From: CAIWHR01 sp963709525
Lineage (GTDB): Bacteria; Pseudomonadota; Gammaproteobacteria; Burkholderiales; Casimicrobiaceae
NCBI GenBank assembly: GCA_963709525.1
Contig: CAVPXB010000022.1
Coordinates: 98,415 to 162,414, forward strand
Length of the DNA: 64,000 bases
Direction: 5' to 3'
Part shown: one piece after another, positions 17,676-27,170 of the stretch
How positions within the stretch are numbered: the stretch's first letter is position 1
Layout of the letters: each line of letters begins with the position of its first letter
Program-made: the position numbers and the translations under genes
Notes under the pieces: generated by a model
What the model was told of the DNA's origin: nothing
Database searches by the model: none
What the model saw: the letters and a program-made list of their open reading frames with translations, nothing else

Positions 17676-17916
17676 ATCTGTAATCTATTGATTTCGCAAA
17701 TTGCATACCTTAACGTTCTGGTAAGGATGTAAATCGTTTCGACACAGGGGCTGTGGCTGCGACGGTTAGTCGGTGGAGGCAAGCGAGGATCGCGGCCAGC
17801 ATCGGCGGAGCCTTGCTGTTACCGGCGTCGCCGGCAGCGGACGGACGGGTCGCGATCGAGCTGCTTGACGCGATCGTCGCGTTGCTGATCGGCAAGGGAC
17901 GCCGGCAGTAGTCAGA

Positions 17917-18012
17917 TCACGCGGGCATAGGCATGCCGCCACCGACAGCGCGAGCGACGACCAGTTGGCGCCCATCACAGAACGGGCAGGGGCTGAGGTC
18001 GGGGGCGGTCAT
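17917..18012 (-). CDS. tiny CPxC-motif ORF (Lar-like N-terminus), doubtful
   Basis: The 31-residue ORF begins MTAPDLSPCPFCDGRQLVV. The CPFC knuckle near the N-terminus resembles the first half of phage Lar/restriction-alleviation zinc proteins. It stops early, without the second Cys pair, so it is at most a remnant. It lies in the otherwise empty 17676-18202 stretch at the right end of the island. Confidence 0.25.
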   Translation of the reverse strand: MTAPDLSPCPFCDGRQLVVARAVGGGMPMPA

Positions 18013-18202
18013 TTGGCGAGGATAGTGTGGGCAGCCTCCCCTGCACCTGACATAATCGACAGCGCCGATCGGGATTCGAACTCGCTGCGAATTCGAATCC
18101 TTCGCGGCGACATCAGTGACGAAAGCGCAATCAGCGGGGGATAGGCGGGGGATACAGACCCCATTGCGCCGGAAGCCTTATCTGGCGCGGGTTATAGCGG
18201 AC

Positions 18203-18271
18203 GCCCTCTCCGCCAAGACCGCATCCGGCAACGTCCAAAGCGGTCTTCGGTCAAAGAAAAAAACCTATAAA
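18203..18271 (+). repeat. right attachment repeat (attR) of tRNA-Ser genomic island
   Basis: This is a direct copy of 11648-11715: GCCCTCTCCGCCAAGA, then CGCATCCGGCAACGTCC and on to CCTATAAA. Just before it, a degenerate CGCGGGTT remains from a tRNA T-arm. It ends next to an ISL3 end. Together with attL it bounds about 6.6 kb. Confidence 0.85.
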
Positions 18272-18312
18272 AACGGCTCATCAGGAAATCGAGTGGGTGA
18301 ATCTGGGGTCTT

Positions 18313-18508
18313 TCAGAGTTCGGGGAGCATGCAAGTGAGGATCTTGAGTCGCAAGTATTCCTCGTCGCGCAGTCCGTATGCGCGGCGCTGGATGACGCGG
18401 ATGGTTGTTGAACCCCTCGACGAAGCCGAGCGAGACCTTGTGCTCGGGCTTGCAGTAAGCGGCAATGCCATCCCAATGACGTTCGATCACTTTGGCGAAC
18501 TTCTCGCA
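18313..18508 (-). pseudogene. ISL3-family transposase C-terminal fragment, copy 2
   Basis: It has the same fragment and end sequence as 13355-13552 but with a 2-base deletion after EGFNN, which shifts the last third of the frame. The match includes about 40 bp beyond the stop, down to about 18274, immediately beside attR. Confidence 0.8.
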
Positions 18509-18608
18509 GGGCTGGAGCCGTTGCCATTTCAGGCTGGCACGTTGCTGAGTTGGCCTGCGTTCGTGGCGTGTCGCAGCGAGCGCTGCGTCTAGCCTGCGCG
18601 CAACCGGG

Positions 18609-19826
18609 TCATTGCAGTCCGGTGGCGTTGTCGAGAACGGCGGGCGGCCGTGTATTCCAGTTCGGTCCGGCACGCGCCTTCTGGTAGCCGACGTCGTAGA
18701 GCTGTTGCATCAGGACCGGATCGAAGGTCTCGTCGCCCCGCAATTCGATGCCGTTCGGAATGGTGATCCAATGGTAGCCCGAGCTTTCGAAGGTCGTCAT
18801 CGCATAAATGCGAAACAGGTCGCCGATCATCGCCGAATGGGTCGCGGCCTCCAGCGTGCGCAGCGCCACGCTGGGAATCGTGCGCCGGGTCAGCCCCGGG
18901 CTGGAGGCGAGCTGTCCGTTGTGGATGACGTAGACGTCTTCCCGTGACGCGCCGCGCCCCGCCTCCTGGCGCAGTTGCCGCGTACCGAAAAGATTACCGC
19001 TGTAGAACACGTTGACGGCCACCCCGCCGTCGACGTGCAACTCGTCGTACCGGCGGCCGTCGCCGGCCTCGACTTCGAACAGCACCGGCGCGAAGGCGAC
19101 CGGAATCGACGCGGAGGCCAGCATCACCTTGCGGAACAGGTCGACGGCATCGGGACTTCCGCTGGTAGCGATGAGACCCATGTTCCAGATGATGAAGCGC
19201 TGCGAGTCGAGGTCCACGGTGCCGATGTACAGGCGCCGGCCACCGAGGTGTGCGGCCGCGATGTCGCGCAGGAACGCGTCGTCGATGTGGGTGGCGATCA
19301 GCGCTGCCAGTGGAGCCGTGTCGGCGATGCCGTCACTGAACAGCAGCTGCCGCACGATTGAACTCAGCGCGCCCAGCACGAAGATGTCGCGGGTGCTGGT
19401 GTTGGTGTAGAAGTTGCGCAGCGCGTCGTCCTGGGCCGACCCGAGGAAGGCGAAGGGCGCCATCAGCGCGCCGGTGGATACACCCGTGACGGTCTTGAAT
19501 ACGGGACGCGTGCCGGTGCTGGTCCAACCATTGAGGAAGCCCGAGCCGAACGCGCCGTTCGCCCCGCCGCCGGATAGCGCCAGGTGCGGGTACACCACGA
19601 TGCCGTCGGCACCGGGGGGGAAGTCCTTGGGCGACTCCTGCGTGAAGGAGATCGCCATGTCGCGCGCCATGAACGCATCGGCGCGGCCGGCGGGTGCCCG
19701 CACGTTCGGCATCCCGGGAATCGTGGCGGTGGCCATCAGGTCGACGGGCACGCCGTTGCGCAGCAGCGAGCCGCAGCCGGTCAGTGCCAGCGTGCCGAAC
19801 AGCAGCGCGATATGAACGTGCCGCAT
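18609..19826 (-). CDS. patatin-like phospholipase lipoprotein
   Basis: The 405-residue protein has lipobox LTGC (Cys18), so it is predicted to be membrane-lipidated. Patatin motifs are present: SGGGANGAFGSGF (about 85-97, oxyanion hole), GVSTG with nucleophile Ser117, and the DGG catalytic Asp in HVDGGVAVN. This is a Ser-Asp dyad lipid hydrolase. I start at ATG 19826 because the lipoprotein signal begins there; the frame is open to 19886. It lies just outside the right edge of the island. Confidence 0.88.
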   Translation of the reverse strand: MRHVHIALLFGTLALTGCGSLLRNGVPVDLMATATIPGMPNVRAPAGRADAFMARDMAISFTQESPKDFPPGADGIVVYPHLALSGGGANGAFGSGFLNGWTSTGTRPVFKTVTGVSTGALMAPFAFLGSAQDDALRNFYTNTSTRDIFVLGALSSIVRQLLFSDGIADTAPLAALIATHIDDAFLRDIAAAHLGGRRLYIGTVDLDSQRFIIWNMGLIATSGSPDAVDLFRKVMLASASIPVAFAPVLFEVEAGDGRRYDELHVDGGVAVNVFYSGNLFGTRQLRQEAGRGASREDVYVIHNGQLASSPGLTRRTIPSVALRTLEAATHSAMIGDLFRIYAMTTFESSGYHWITIPNGIELRGDETFDPVLMQQLYDVGYQKARAGPNWNTRPPAVLDNATGLQ

Positions 19827-20074
19827 GAAAGGATGTTGCCTGCCGAGCAGGCTGCGGACTCCTGCGCTGCGCAATCTATCGTTCATGTGCCCGTGCCCGC
19901 ATCAAAGTATCGAATTGAAGTCGAACGAAGCCCGCTTGCCGACATCGCCGCGGCAAAGCATCGCGATGAAGCGCATTTCCTTCAGCAGCGGCATGTTGAA
20001 CGAAATTTCGTTAGGAATAGTACCGCCCCGTTTGCGGACGGTGCGTACCAAGACGCATTTTTGGTCCGTCGCAG

Positions 20075-20341
20075 CTACGTTACCGGTGCCGGGGTATCGA
20101 CCGCAATCATCGAGACAATGCGGGCTTGCGGAAAATGATTCGACGTTGCGAGCCGCTGAATTATTTTCACGAGGTCACGATCGCGTTCCAGGTGCCATTG
20201 GCCGAGGAGACGCGACAACGGCCTTGCGCAATTCGTTCGCTGTTGCGATGGGTTCGGCAAGTCAACGACCTCTTCGTCTGACGCCGGCTCGCGCTTGAGC
20301 TTGCCGATCCGGACCCGATTGTCGAGTTCAGGCGATGTCAT
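20075..20341 (-). pseudogene. degenerate HEPN-domain protein (MNT partner)
   Basis: The ATG at 20341 overlaps the end of the nucleotidyltransferase gene by 14 bp. The first 28 residues (MTSPELDNRVRIGKLKREP, then ASDEEVVDL) read like the N-terminus of HEPN proteins that sit beside MNT genes. After that the 88-residue frame loses resemblance, and no RX4-6H motif is present. It is probably truncated and frameshifted. Confidence 0.5.
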
Positions 20342-20945
20342 CGTCGGACCCGATGACGAAGAGTCGCGGCTGGCCTGCGACGCGCGACACGAAACCGGTG
20401 GCTTGACTACGCTTGCGCCGCCATTCCGACAGGCGCATCACATTGGGATTGACGGTCCGCGCGAGCTCCGCCTCGGCCACCTGCAGCGCCGAGAAGACGT
20501 CCGCGTAGTCGAGCTTGTCGGCGATCACCATAAGGTCGATGTCGCTCGTCGCCCGATCCTGCCCCTTCGCGATCGAGCCGTAGACGAAGGCCGCACGAAT
20601 GCGGTCGGCGAGTGGCGCCAGCGCGGCGCGTAGCGGCGCGACCAGTCCGGACGTCTTGACGATCAGCCCATGCAACTCCGCGAATACCGGGCTTGCCCGG
20701 TTCGCCTGGTAGTGCTTCTGGTTGCCAATGCGCTCCACGGTGACCAGTCCGACCTCAGCGAGGCGGGTCACCAGGCGGTGCGCGGCGCCGGTGCCGGAAG
20801 CGGCGAGACGGATCAGCTCCGCGCTCTGGAAGCGACGATCGGGCTGGCCGAACAGCAGTCCCAGGACCCGCTGCTGGACAGGGGTGAACAGCACGCCTCC
20901 GAGGCCGGAGATCGGTGTCGGGGGCGTGTTGGCCTTGGAGGGCAT
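20328..20945 (-). CDS. winged-helix regulator with MNT nucleotidyltransferase domain
   Basis: The 205-residue protein has an N-terminal winged helix (about 18-80) and a minimal nucleotidyltransferase domain with GSIAKGQ (Gly123-Ser124) and SDIDLMV (Asp135, Asp137). Such MNT proteins pair with HEPN toxins and can act as antitoxins by nucleotidylating them. The upstream frame to 20984 only encodes a DNA palindrome, so I place the start at ATG 20945. It probably represses itself through that palindrome. Confidence 0.75.
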   Translation of the reverse strand: MPSKANTPPTPISGLGGVLFTPVQQRVLGLLFGQPDRRFQSAELIRLAASGTGAAHRLVTRLAEVGLVTVERIGNQKHYQANRASPVFAELHGLIVKTSGLVAPLRAALAPLADRIRAAFVYGSIAKGQDRATSDIDLMVIADKLDYADVFSALQVAEAELARTVNPNVMRLSEWRRKRSQATGFVSRVAGQPRLFVIGSDDDIA

Positions 20946-20981
20946 TCCCATTTCGGGAATAATCATACCCGAAACGGGAAT
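20944..20981. promoter_or_regulatory. palindromic operator over the promoter of the MNT regulator
   Basis: Two 14-bp arms, ATTCCCATTTCGGG and CCCGAAACGGGAAT (13 of 14 paired), are separated by 10 bp. A -10-like TATGAT (minus strand, 20962-20967) lies in the spacer, and the start codon at 20945 touches the left arm. This is the arrangement of an autorepressor site. Confidence 0.7.
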
Positions 20982-21070
20982 CACGGTAGACTGGGAAATT
21001 CAACTCAATGCCGCGAAGAAGACACCCGCTGGCGGTGAGCGTGAAACTCGTCGCACGCCAAGCCTGAAAT

Positions 21071-21877
21071 CTACAATCCGAGGGATTTTGCGGGCAGGCC
21101 CATCGCCAGGCCGAGGAGCTGCGGGTAGAGCAGGGTGCGGATCGCCGGGGCGGGAGTTTCCGCCTGCACCGAGTCGAAGCGCAGGTGGCAGTGGGGGCAG
21201 GCCGTGCACAGCACTTCGGCCCCGGACTCGAGGGCATCGACGATCTTGGCCCGCGTGATGCGACCGGACAGCGAGGCGTTCGCCTCGTGCAGCGGATCGC
21301 CACAGCAATCGAGGCGGCGCGGCCAGTCGACCGGGGTCGCGCCGGTCACGCGGATCAATGACTCGAAGATCGTCGGTTCCATCGGGTTGTCGAACCCGGT
21401 CACGTTGCCGGGGCGCAGCGCATGACAGCCGTACTGGGCGGCGACGCGCAGGTCCGTACGCGGAGCGCGGATTGCGGCGGCCAGGGTGTCGACGCCGAGT
21501 TTTCTGGCCAGCACCGACAGCAGGTGCAGGACCTCGGTGTTCCCGGACCAGGCAAGGCCCTCAGCGGCCAGCAGCTGCGCCACGCGCGAGCGGAGTTCCG
21601 CATCCTCGTCCAGGAACCGGATCGCGTGCCGCAGGGTGCCGAAGCAGCACTTGCAGGGTGTCAGCACGTCGAGGCCGGCGCGCTCGGCCAATGCCAGGTT
21701 GCGGGCGGCGGCCACGACGAAGGCGTCGCGGCTGACGTTCCGGGCCGGGTAGCCGCAGCAGTTGAACTCGAGGTCGATCAGCGTGACGCCGAGATGCGCG
21801 AGCACGGCGCGGGTCGAGGCTTCGTAGGCCGGCAGCCGCGACGGGGTCGCGCAGCCGAGGAACAGCGCGTACTTCAT
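21071..21877 (-). CDS. HdrB-like CCG-domain protein (GlpC-like function)
   Basis: The 268-residue protein has two cysteine-rich CCG domains: Cys9 ... NCCGYP (40-43) with CKCC, then CH ... LDCCGDP and CPHCH. These bind the noncubane [4Fe-4S] clusters seen in heterodisulfide reductase HdrB and the C-terminal half of GlpC. It overlaps the upstream Hdr-like membrane gene by four bases. It is the last gene of the glpAB operon, so it likely moves electrons from GlpAB to quinone. Confidence 0.8.
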   Translation of the reverse strand: MKYALFLGCATPSRLPAYEASTRAVLAHLGVTLIDLEFNCCGYPARNVSRDAFVVAAARNLALAERAGLDVLTPCKCCFGTLRHAIRFLDEDAELRSRVAQLLAAEGLAWSGNTEVLHLLSVLARKLGVDTLAAAIRAPRTDLRVAAQYGCHALRPGNVTGFDNPMEPTIFESLIRVTGATPVDWPRRLDCCGDPLHEANASLSGRITRAKIVDALESGAEVLCTACPHCHLRFDSVQAETPAPAIRTLLYPQLLGLAMGLPAKSLGL

Positions 21878-23607
21878 GACGCCTCCCTGCGGCCCCGGAC
21901 GGAGCCCAACCGCTGCACCGCCAGCGCGCGCAGTTCGCACATGATGTCGGTCACGCGAATGCCTTCCGGGCAAGTTTCCTGGCACTGGTAGCAGGTCGCG
22001 CAGTCCCAGACCATGCGCGAACCCAGCGTGAGGTCGCGCATGCCCAGCCGCAGCAGGTTCATCACCCGCTGTGGTGTGAGGTCGATGCCGTAGTCGCAGT
22101 CGATGCTGTGCGCCACCACCGGGCACACGTTGGTACAGGTCTGGCATTGCACGCACCGGGAGAACGTGCGGCGGTCGGCCGACAGCGGCGCCGAAACGGC
22201 ATCCGGGCCGGCATGTGGAGGCTGCCCGGGACCCGCCGCCAGGGCCTCGGCCCACGCCAGCGCCGGGTATGCCTGCACCCATTGGGCCGGTGCCGGAAGG
22301 CCGGCGGCGACGAGGTCGCCGCGCCCGGCTGTCCACAGGTCCGCGAGGTCGAGCCCCACGGGGCAATGGCGGGTGCAACGGCCGCAGTCGGTGCAGAGGA
22401 AAGCGCCGTCGGCGGCGCGCAATGCGTCGGTCCCATGGGCATCGTCGCCGGACCGCAACAGCCGGCCGCTGGCCATCGCAGCGGTGGCAATGAGCTTGTG
22501 CGAGGGCAGCAGGCCCGGATTGCCGAGGTAGCGCGCCAAGGGAGCCACCGAGCAGTCCTGGTCGCAAATGCCGCATTGCACGCAGGCGTCGAGTGCCAGC
22601 GCCCGCTGCGACGCGCGAGCGGCGAGCGGGGGCGCCTCGCCGGAGGTCCTGCCAGGCTGCGTCGCCGCGCTGACGAGCAGGCCGAGCGGCGAGGCGACGA
22701 CGTGGAAAAAGCGCGTGAACGGCAACGTGGCGAGGCCAAGCAGGCAGGCGAACACGTGCAGGTCGAGCAGCCACGCCTCCGCGTTCCAGCGGTCAAGGAC
22801 GCTCGTCACCGGCGCCATCATCCGGGCGACCGGATAGGAGACGAACGCGGACACGGGCCGCGTGTGGCAGGACGCGCAGGCCTCGCCGTGCAGGTCACGG
22901 CCTTGCTCGACCAGCGCCGGATCGATCGGCTCCGCCAGGCCCTCGAACGCCACGCCGAACTCGCGGGCCCAGAGCGCGCGCAGCGGCGCGAGCTTCGCCG
23001 GATCGGTCCCGCTGCTGAACTGCTCGGCCATACGGTCGAACGCGCGCGGCGAGGCGATCTTGTGCGCCTCGAGCAGGAACCCGCTGGCGATCACCCACCC
23101 GAGGAGTGCCACGAACACCGCGGCTGCCGGGTGGTGCGCCTGGCGCGGGTTCGTGCGCGAACGCCGGCGCCCGATGAAGAGCAGCGCCACGCCGGCGAGC
23201 AGCAGCGCGCCGAAGAGGTTGCGCAGGAAGAGGAAGGGATCGAGCGTGGGCTGGTAGCCCGGGAACAACTGGGCGGTCACCAGCGGCGCCAGCGCGTGCA
23301 TCAGCAGCAGCAGCGTGAACCCGACAACGATGAAGAGGTGGGCGAGCCAGCGCAGCTTCGCCGTCGCGAACAGCCGGCGCAGCAGCAGCACGTCGAGGAG
23401 GAACGCGCCGAGCACGTCCGCCACGCGCCGACTGACGAGCATCGAAGCTGTCCTGCGCAACGCGGCGGCCACTCTGCCGAACGGCGTGACATCGCCGACA
23501 TCGGGGCCGACGCGGACCCGGAACCACGCCGACGCGCGCCACACGAGGCCCGCGCCGCACAGCGCCAGCGCCGCGTAGAGGGCCATCTGGAAGAGCGGCG
23601 ACGACAT
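21874..23607 (-). CDS. membrane Hdr-like Fe-S protein with c-type heme site
   Basis: The 577-residue protein's N-terminal half has several membrane helices with histidines, resembling the NarI/HmeC/DsrM cytochrome b type. A CASCH heme c motif (244-248) lies in the loop before the last helix pair (about 280-315). The C-terminal half has four 4Fe-4S cysteine sets (342-352, 405-415, 485-495, 536-546), as if two ferredoxin modules were joined. It sits where glpC is expected, directly after glpB. It likely links GlpAB to the quinone pool. Confidence 0.75.
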   Translation of the reverse strand: MSSPLFQMALYAALALCGAGLVWRASAWFRVRVGPDVGDVTPFGRVAAALRRTASMLVSRRVADVLGAFLLDVLLLRRLFATAKLRWLAHLFIVVGFTLLLLMHALAPLVTAQLFPGYQPTLDPFLFLRNLFGALLLAGVALLFIGRRRSRTNPRQAHHPAAAVFVALLGWVIASGFLLEAHKIASPRAFDRMAEQFSSGTDPAKLAPLRALWAREFGVAFEGLAEPIDPALVEQGRDLHGEACASCHTRPVSAFVSYPVARMMAPVTSVLDRWNAEAWLLDLHVFACLLGLATLPFTRFFHVVASPLGLLVSAATQPGRTSGEAPPLAARASQRALALDACVQCGICDQDCSVAPLARYLGNPGLLPSHKLIATAAMASGRLLRSGDDAHGTDALRAADGAFLCTDCGRCTRHCPVGLDLADLWTAGRGDLVAAGLPAPAQWVQAYPALAWAEALAAGPGQPPHAGPDAVSAPLSADRRTFSRCVQCQTCTNVCPVVAHSIDCDYGIDLTPQRVMNLLRLGMRDLTLGSRMVWDCATCYQCQETCPEGIRVTDIMCELRALAVQRLGSVRGRREAS

Positions 23608-23614
23608 CGTCGAC

Positions 23615-24933
23615 CTATCCCGTTCCGGAGCGGCGGAGGTCGCCCGCCACCTGGCCGACTGCCGCCCACGCCGTCGCGATCGCCAATCCCGAGCCGCACT
23701 TGGAGCGCATCCAGTCCTGATGCGCGAGAATGGAGCCGACAGCGTAAAGCCGTGGCCACGCCGGTTTTCCGCCGGCGTCCAGCGGCCGCCAGGCGTTGTC
23801 GACGTCGAGCCCGGCGCGGTTGATTGCGTGACCCGACGGGTCCAGGAAGTCGGGCCGGTGCCATGCCTCGCGCGAGCCTGGCTGGATGACCGGCAAGCCG
23901 AGGATGCTCTCGCGGGCGCCGCCGCGATCGGCGGTGAGCCCGCGGCCGCTGAACCGCCCCGTCGCCAGCACGACGGCGCGCGCGACCACGCGTTCGCCAC
24001 TGCCGGCTTCGCTTCCGGAATCGCTGGCGAGGTCGAGCGTGGCCGTCGTCCCCCCGCGTCGAAGGCCAGCGAACGTACGCGAGCCTGGTGGCAACGATGG
24101 ACTCCGCGGTCGGCCACGGCCGCCTCCAGCGCCGCGAGAAGCCGCAGCCCGGGCACCGATGTCGGCATGGTGGGAATCTCGAACACGGGTATCCCCAATG
24201 CTTCCTCGAACGCGGCGTGAACCTCGGCGCTTTGCGCGAGGCCCAGCACCGCCGGAAAGCCGACTGCCTGCGCGTCGCCCAGCAGCGGCCGCACGAGCGC
24301 GATCGTCCGCTCGCGCGTCGCCCGGGATTCGAGCGCACGGGCGAGGTGCGCGGCGTAGAGCTCGGGCGTGCCGTCGCACCCCGGGAACTCGATGCGCTGG
24401 TGGCGCAACCCCGGCCAGCGATCGCCCAGCGTCGCCACGATCTGGCGGGCGCTGAACTCCCGCAGTCCGCGGAAATCCACCAGCAGGCACGGCGGCCGCG
24501 CGTCCAGCGCGGCGACGCCTGCAACCATCGATCGCGGCACGCCGAACGTGGACTTGAGCGTGCCGATCGACGTCAGCACTTCCCGGTTCGACTCGCCCAG
24601 CGGCGCGTAGGGCAGGCCCGCCGAGCCCAGGGCAGCGACGAAGGTCTCGAACGCGTTCCGGATCGACGCAGCGTCGATGCGCGCCAGCGGGTGCTCCGGC
24701 TCGTCGTGCGCGAGCGCCGCCAGTGCCTCGTAAGGGGATCGCCAGCGGCGGCGCGCGTCCACCGGGTGCACGCCCAGGAGGTCCAGCAATCCGCTCGCGA
24801 ACAGGAGCCCGCCGCCGTTGCCGATCTGGATGCACGAAAGGCCGCGTTCCGCAGCAAACAGGGCCGTCGCCATGCCCGCCATCCCGGCGCCGACGACGAC
24901 GACGTCGCAGCTGTCCTGCCGGGCGCCCGTCAT
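23615..24933 (-). CDS. glpB: anaerobic glycerol-3-phosphate dehydrogenase subunit B (frameshifted)
   Basis: The N-terminal FAD fold CDVVVVGAGMAGMATALFAA and the GlpB body run in one frame to about 24060. The C-terminal part (RAVVLATGRFSGRGL through SGLAIATAWAAVGQ) is in another frame and ends at 23617. The switch is at a CCCCCC run near 24050, so an indel error or a recent mutation is likely. Corrected length is about 439 residues, close to GlpB of other bacteria. The start overlaps the glpA stop (ATGA). Confidence 0.82.
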
Positions 24934-26564
24934 GGCGGCAACTCGCCCGCGTGGGCGGCGTTTGGGGCCGGCCTGGGGAATCGCGCGTCGGGCATGCCGG
25001 CGCCGCACAACTCCTCGCCGAAGAGCCCGCAATGCAGCGCCTCCATCAACTCCGCCTGCGCCAGTTGCTCGCCCCACAGGACCGCGCGCTGGCTGCGCCA
25101 GCGCTCGGCGATGAACTCGACGATCTCGGCGAGGCCGCGCGTCGCCGCGAAGTCGCCGCGCTGGTAGAGGTGGGCCACCGTGCGCACCGCGCAGAAGGAC
25201 CCTTGGCAGGCACCCTTGCCGACGCGGCTGCGCAGGCCGATGTCGGTCAGCGTTGGGATATCGCCGTTCGCCCGCAACGCCGCGTAGATGGCATCGACGG
25301 CGCCGGCCGACACCATCTCGCACTCGCACAGCAGCGGGTCTCCCGGCGCGTGCGATCGCATCCACGCGCGCGGGGCGTGACCCGGCTCGGTCCAGGCGCA
25401 TTCCGGGGCCACTGGCAACGGCGTCGTTGCGGTCACGCAGGGGCGACTCACGCCGAGGCGGCGGCAGACGAGGTCCGCGGTCCGCTCGGCCATCAGCCGG
25501 CAGGTCGTGAGCTTGCCGCCGGTGATCGTGGCCAGGTTGTCGAGGCCGTGGTTCTCGTGGTCGAACAGGGCGAAGCCGCGGGAGACGGCGCGCCCATCGG
25601 CGGCCCCCGCCGATCCCACCAGCGGCCGCACGCCGGCGTAGGCGCGGATGAAGCGCATCGTCGCCAGCGCCGGCACCATCCGAGCGGCTTCCTCGACGAT
25701 CAGGTCGGCCTCCGCCGCCGTTGAGCGGACGTCTTCCAGGTCGTCCACGCGCGTCGACGTGGTGCCGACGATCGAGACCGTGCCGCCCGGCATCATGATG
25801 TCGGCGTTGCCGGGCCGCCGCAGGCGGTTGACGACGCGACTCGCGAGGCGCGTGTGCGTGACCAGCAGCGTCCCCTTCGAGTACGTCATCTCGATCGGCG
25901 CGCCGGCGAGCCCGGCCACCTCGCGCGCCCAGGCGCCGGCGGCGTTGACGATCTGCGCGGCCTCGATCCGCACGTCTTCCTCGCTGGCGAGGGAACGCGC
26001 GCGCACCGCGACGATGCGCCGACCCTCGCGCTCGAAACCCACGACGCGGGTCCGCCGCAGCAGCCGCGCGCCGAGGCGTTGCGCGTCGGCCATGCTCTCC
26101 AGCGAAAGCCGGAACGGGTCGATCGATGCGTCGGGCACCGCGAACACGGCGATCGCTCGCTCCGACAGCGCCGGTTCCAGCGCGCGCGCCTCGGCGACGT
26201 CCACCGTGCGCGCGGTGATGCCCGAGCGCTCGCAGTACGCGGGGAAGTCGGCGATGTAGCGCTCGTCGTCCCCGGGCACGGCGACGAAATAGCCGCCGGT
26301 GTCCTGGATCGTCTGCGCCGCGATGCGCTTCAGGATGTCGCCCTCGGCGCGGCACTCCATCGCTGCCTCGCGGTCGCCGGCGACGTACCGGGCGCCGCTG
26401 TGGAGCAGGCCGTGGTTGCGCCCGGAGGCGCCGGCGTTGATGTCGTCCTTCTCGACCAGGACGCAGTCGACGCCGCGCATGGCGAGATCGCGGGCCAGCG
26501 CAGTGCCGGTGACACCGCCGCCGATGATCAGGACCTGGGTTTGGATGAAGGGCGGGGAATTCAA
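24930..26564 (-). CDS. glpA: anaerobic glycerol-3-phosphate dehydrogenase subunit A
   Basis: The protein has an FAD-binding GGGVTGTALARDLAMRG motif, a GlpA/GlpD oxidoreductase domain and a C-terminal BFD-like [2Fe-2S] domain (CECE and CQGSFC, about 430-470). It oxidises sn-glycerol-3-phosphate to dihydroxyacetone phosphate. I prefer the TTG at 26564, which has AGAGGCAGGA before it and gives 544 residues, the usual length. The first ATG at 26630 would add 22 atypical residues next to an IS91 remnant. Confidence 0.9.
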   Translation of the reverse strand: MNSPPFIQTQVLIIGGGVTGTALARDLAMRGVDCVLVEKDDINAGASGRNHGLLHSGARYVAGDREAAMECRAEGDILKRIAAQTIQDTGGYFVAVPGDDERYIADFPAYCERSGITARTVDVAEARALEPALSERAIAVFAVPDASIDPFRLSLESMADAQRLGARLLRRTRVVGFEREGRRIVAVRARSLASEEDVRIEAAQIVNAAGAWAREVAGLAGAPIEMTYSKGTLLVTHTRLASRVVNRLRRPGNADIMMPGGTVSIVGTTSTRVDDLEDVRSTAAEADLIVEEAARMVPALATMRFIRAYAGVRPLVGSAGAADGRAVSRGFALFDHENHGLDNLATITGGKLTTCRLMAERTADLVCRRLGVSRPCVTATTPLPVAPECAWTEPGHAPRAWMRSHAPGDPLLCECEMVSAGAVDAIYAALRANGDIPTLTDIGLRSRVGKGACQGSFCAVRTVAHLYQRGDFAATRGLAEIVEFIAERWRSQRAVLWGEQLAQAELMEALHCGLFGEELCGAGMPDARFPRPAPNAAHAGELPP

Positions 26565-26661
26565 TCCTGCCTCTCTTAGGGATAGCCATTTCAACCGCGC
26601 GAGCCTGAGTGTGGAGGGGGTCGGTGGCACGGGTCAAGCGCCGATTTGCGGTGGCAACTGG

Positions 26662-27010
26662 CTACGGACTGCTCCGCACGCTTGTAGTGGCACTTCCGGG
26701 CGGGCGCGGACGGCAGGGTGGCTGCGCGCGGGCAGGCGTTGGCATTGACCCCGGTGGTGGCACTGAAGATGACCCCGCCCGTGGTGGCGGAGTCGAACAC
26801 GCCGTCGATGACGACGCAGTGAAATTGCAGGTGGGCATTGAGGCTGGAGCAGAAGCGGTGAATGAAGGCCAATGCGCCGCAGGGCTCGAACCTGGGCTGT
26901 GCGCACGCAGGCATGGCTCCCCCGCACGCAGAAACAGGCGGAGGGCGGTACTCTGGAAATCGGCATCGCGGTTCAGGAAGTGGCGCAAACACTTGACGAC
27001 GGGCACCTGG
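26662..27010 (-). pseudogene. IS91-family transposase remnant, second copy
   Basis: Two frames together cover the same region as the 12-kb copy: CLRHFLNRDADFQSTALRLF, then after a shift FIHRFCSSLNAHLQFHCVVI with the HUH motif. The zinc-binding start and the tyrosine end are missing. It lies directly upstream of glpA. Confidence 0.75.
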
Positions 27011-27170
27011 GGACGCCGTCACTCATTTCAGAAATCGTCGACAGTTATGCGGCGCGCGCCGCGATCGGGGAATGAGCCCGTGCCACGGTGGGGCCGAGCA
27101 ACCCAGCATGGCGGCCCCGCGGTGGATGATGCGCGCCGCGAGCTATCGCGTGAACTTGCGGGACAGGACA

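Noticed and set aside
21874..26637. A single 1,587-codon open frame on the minus strand
   Set aside because: Its upstream two-thirds is a shadow frame of glpA joined by chance to glpB sequence. Recognisable proteins start at 26564, 24933 and 23607, with overlapping start and stop codons.
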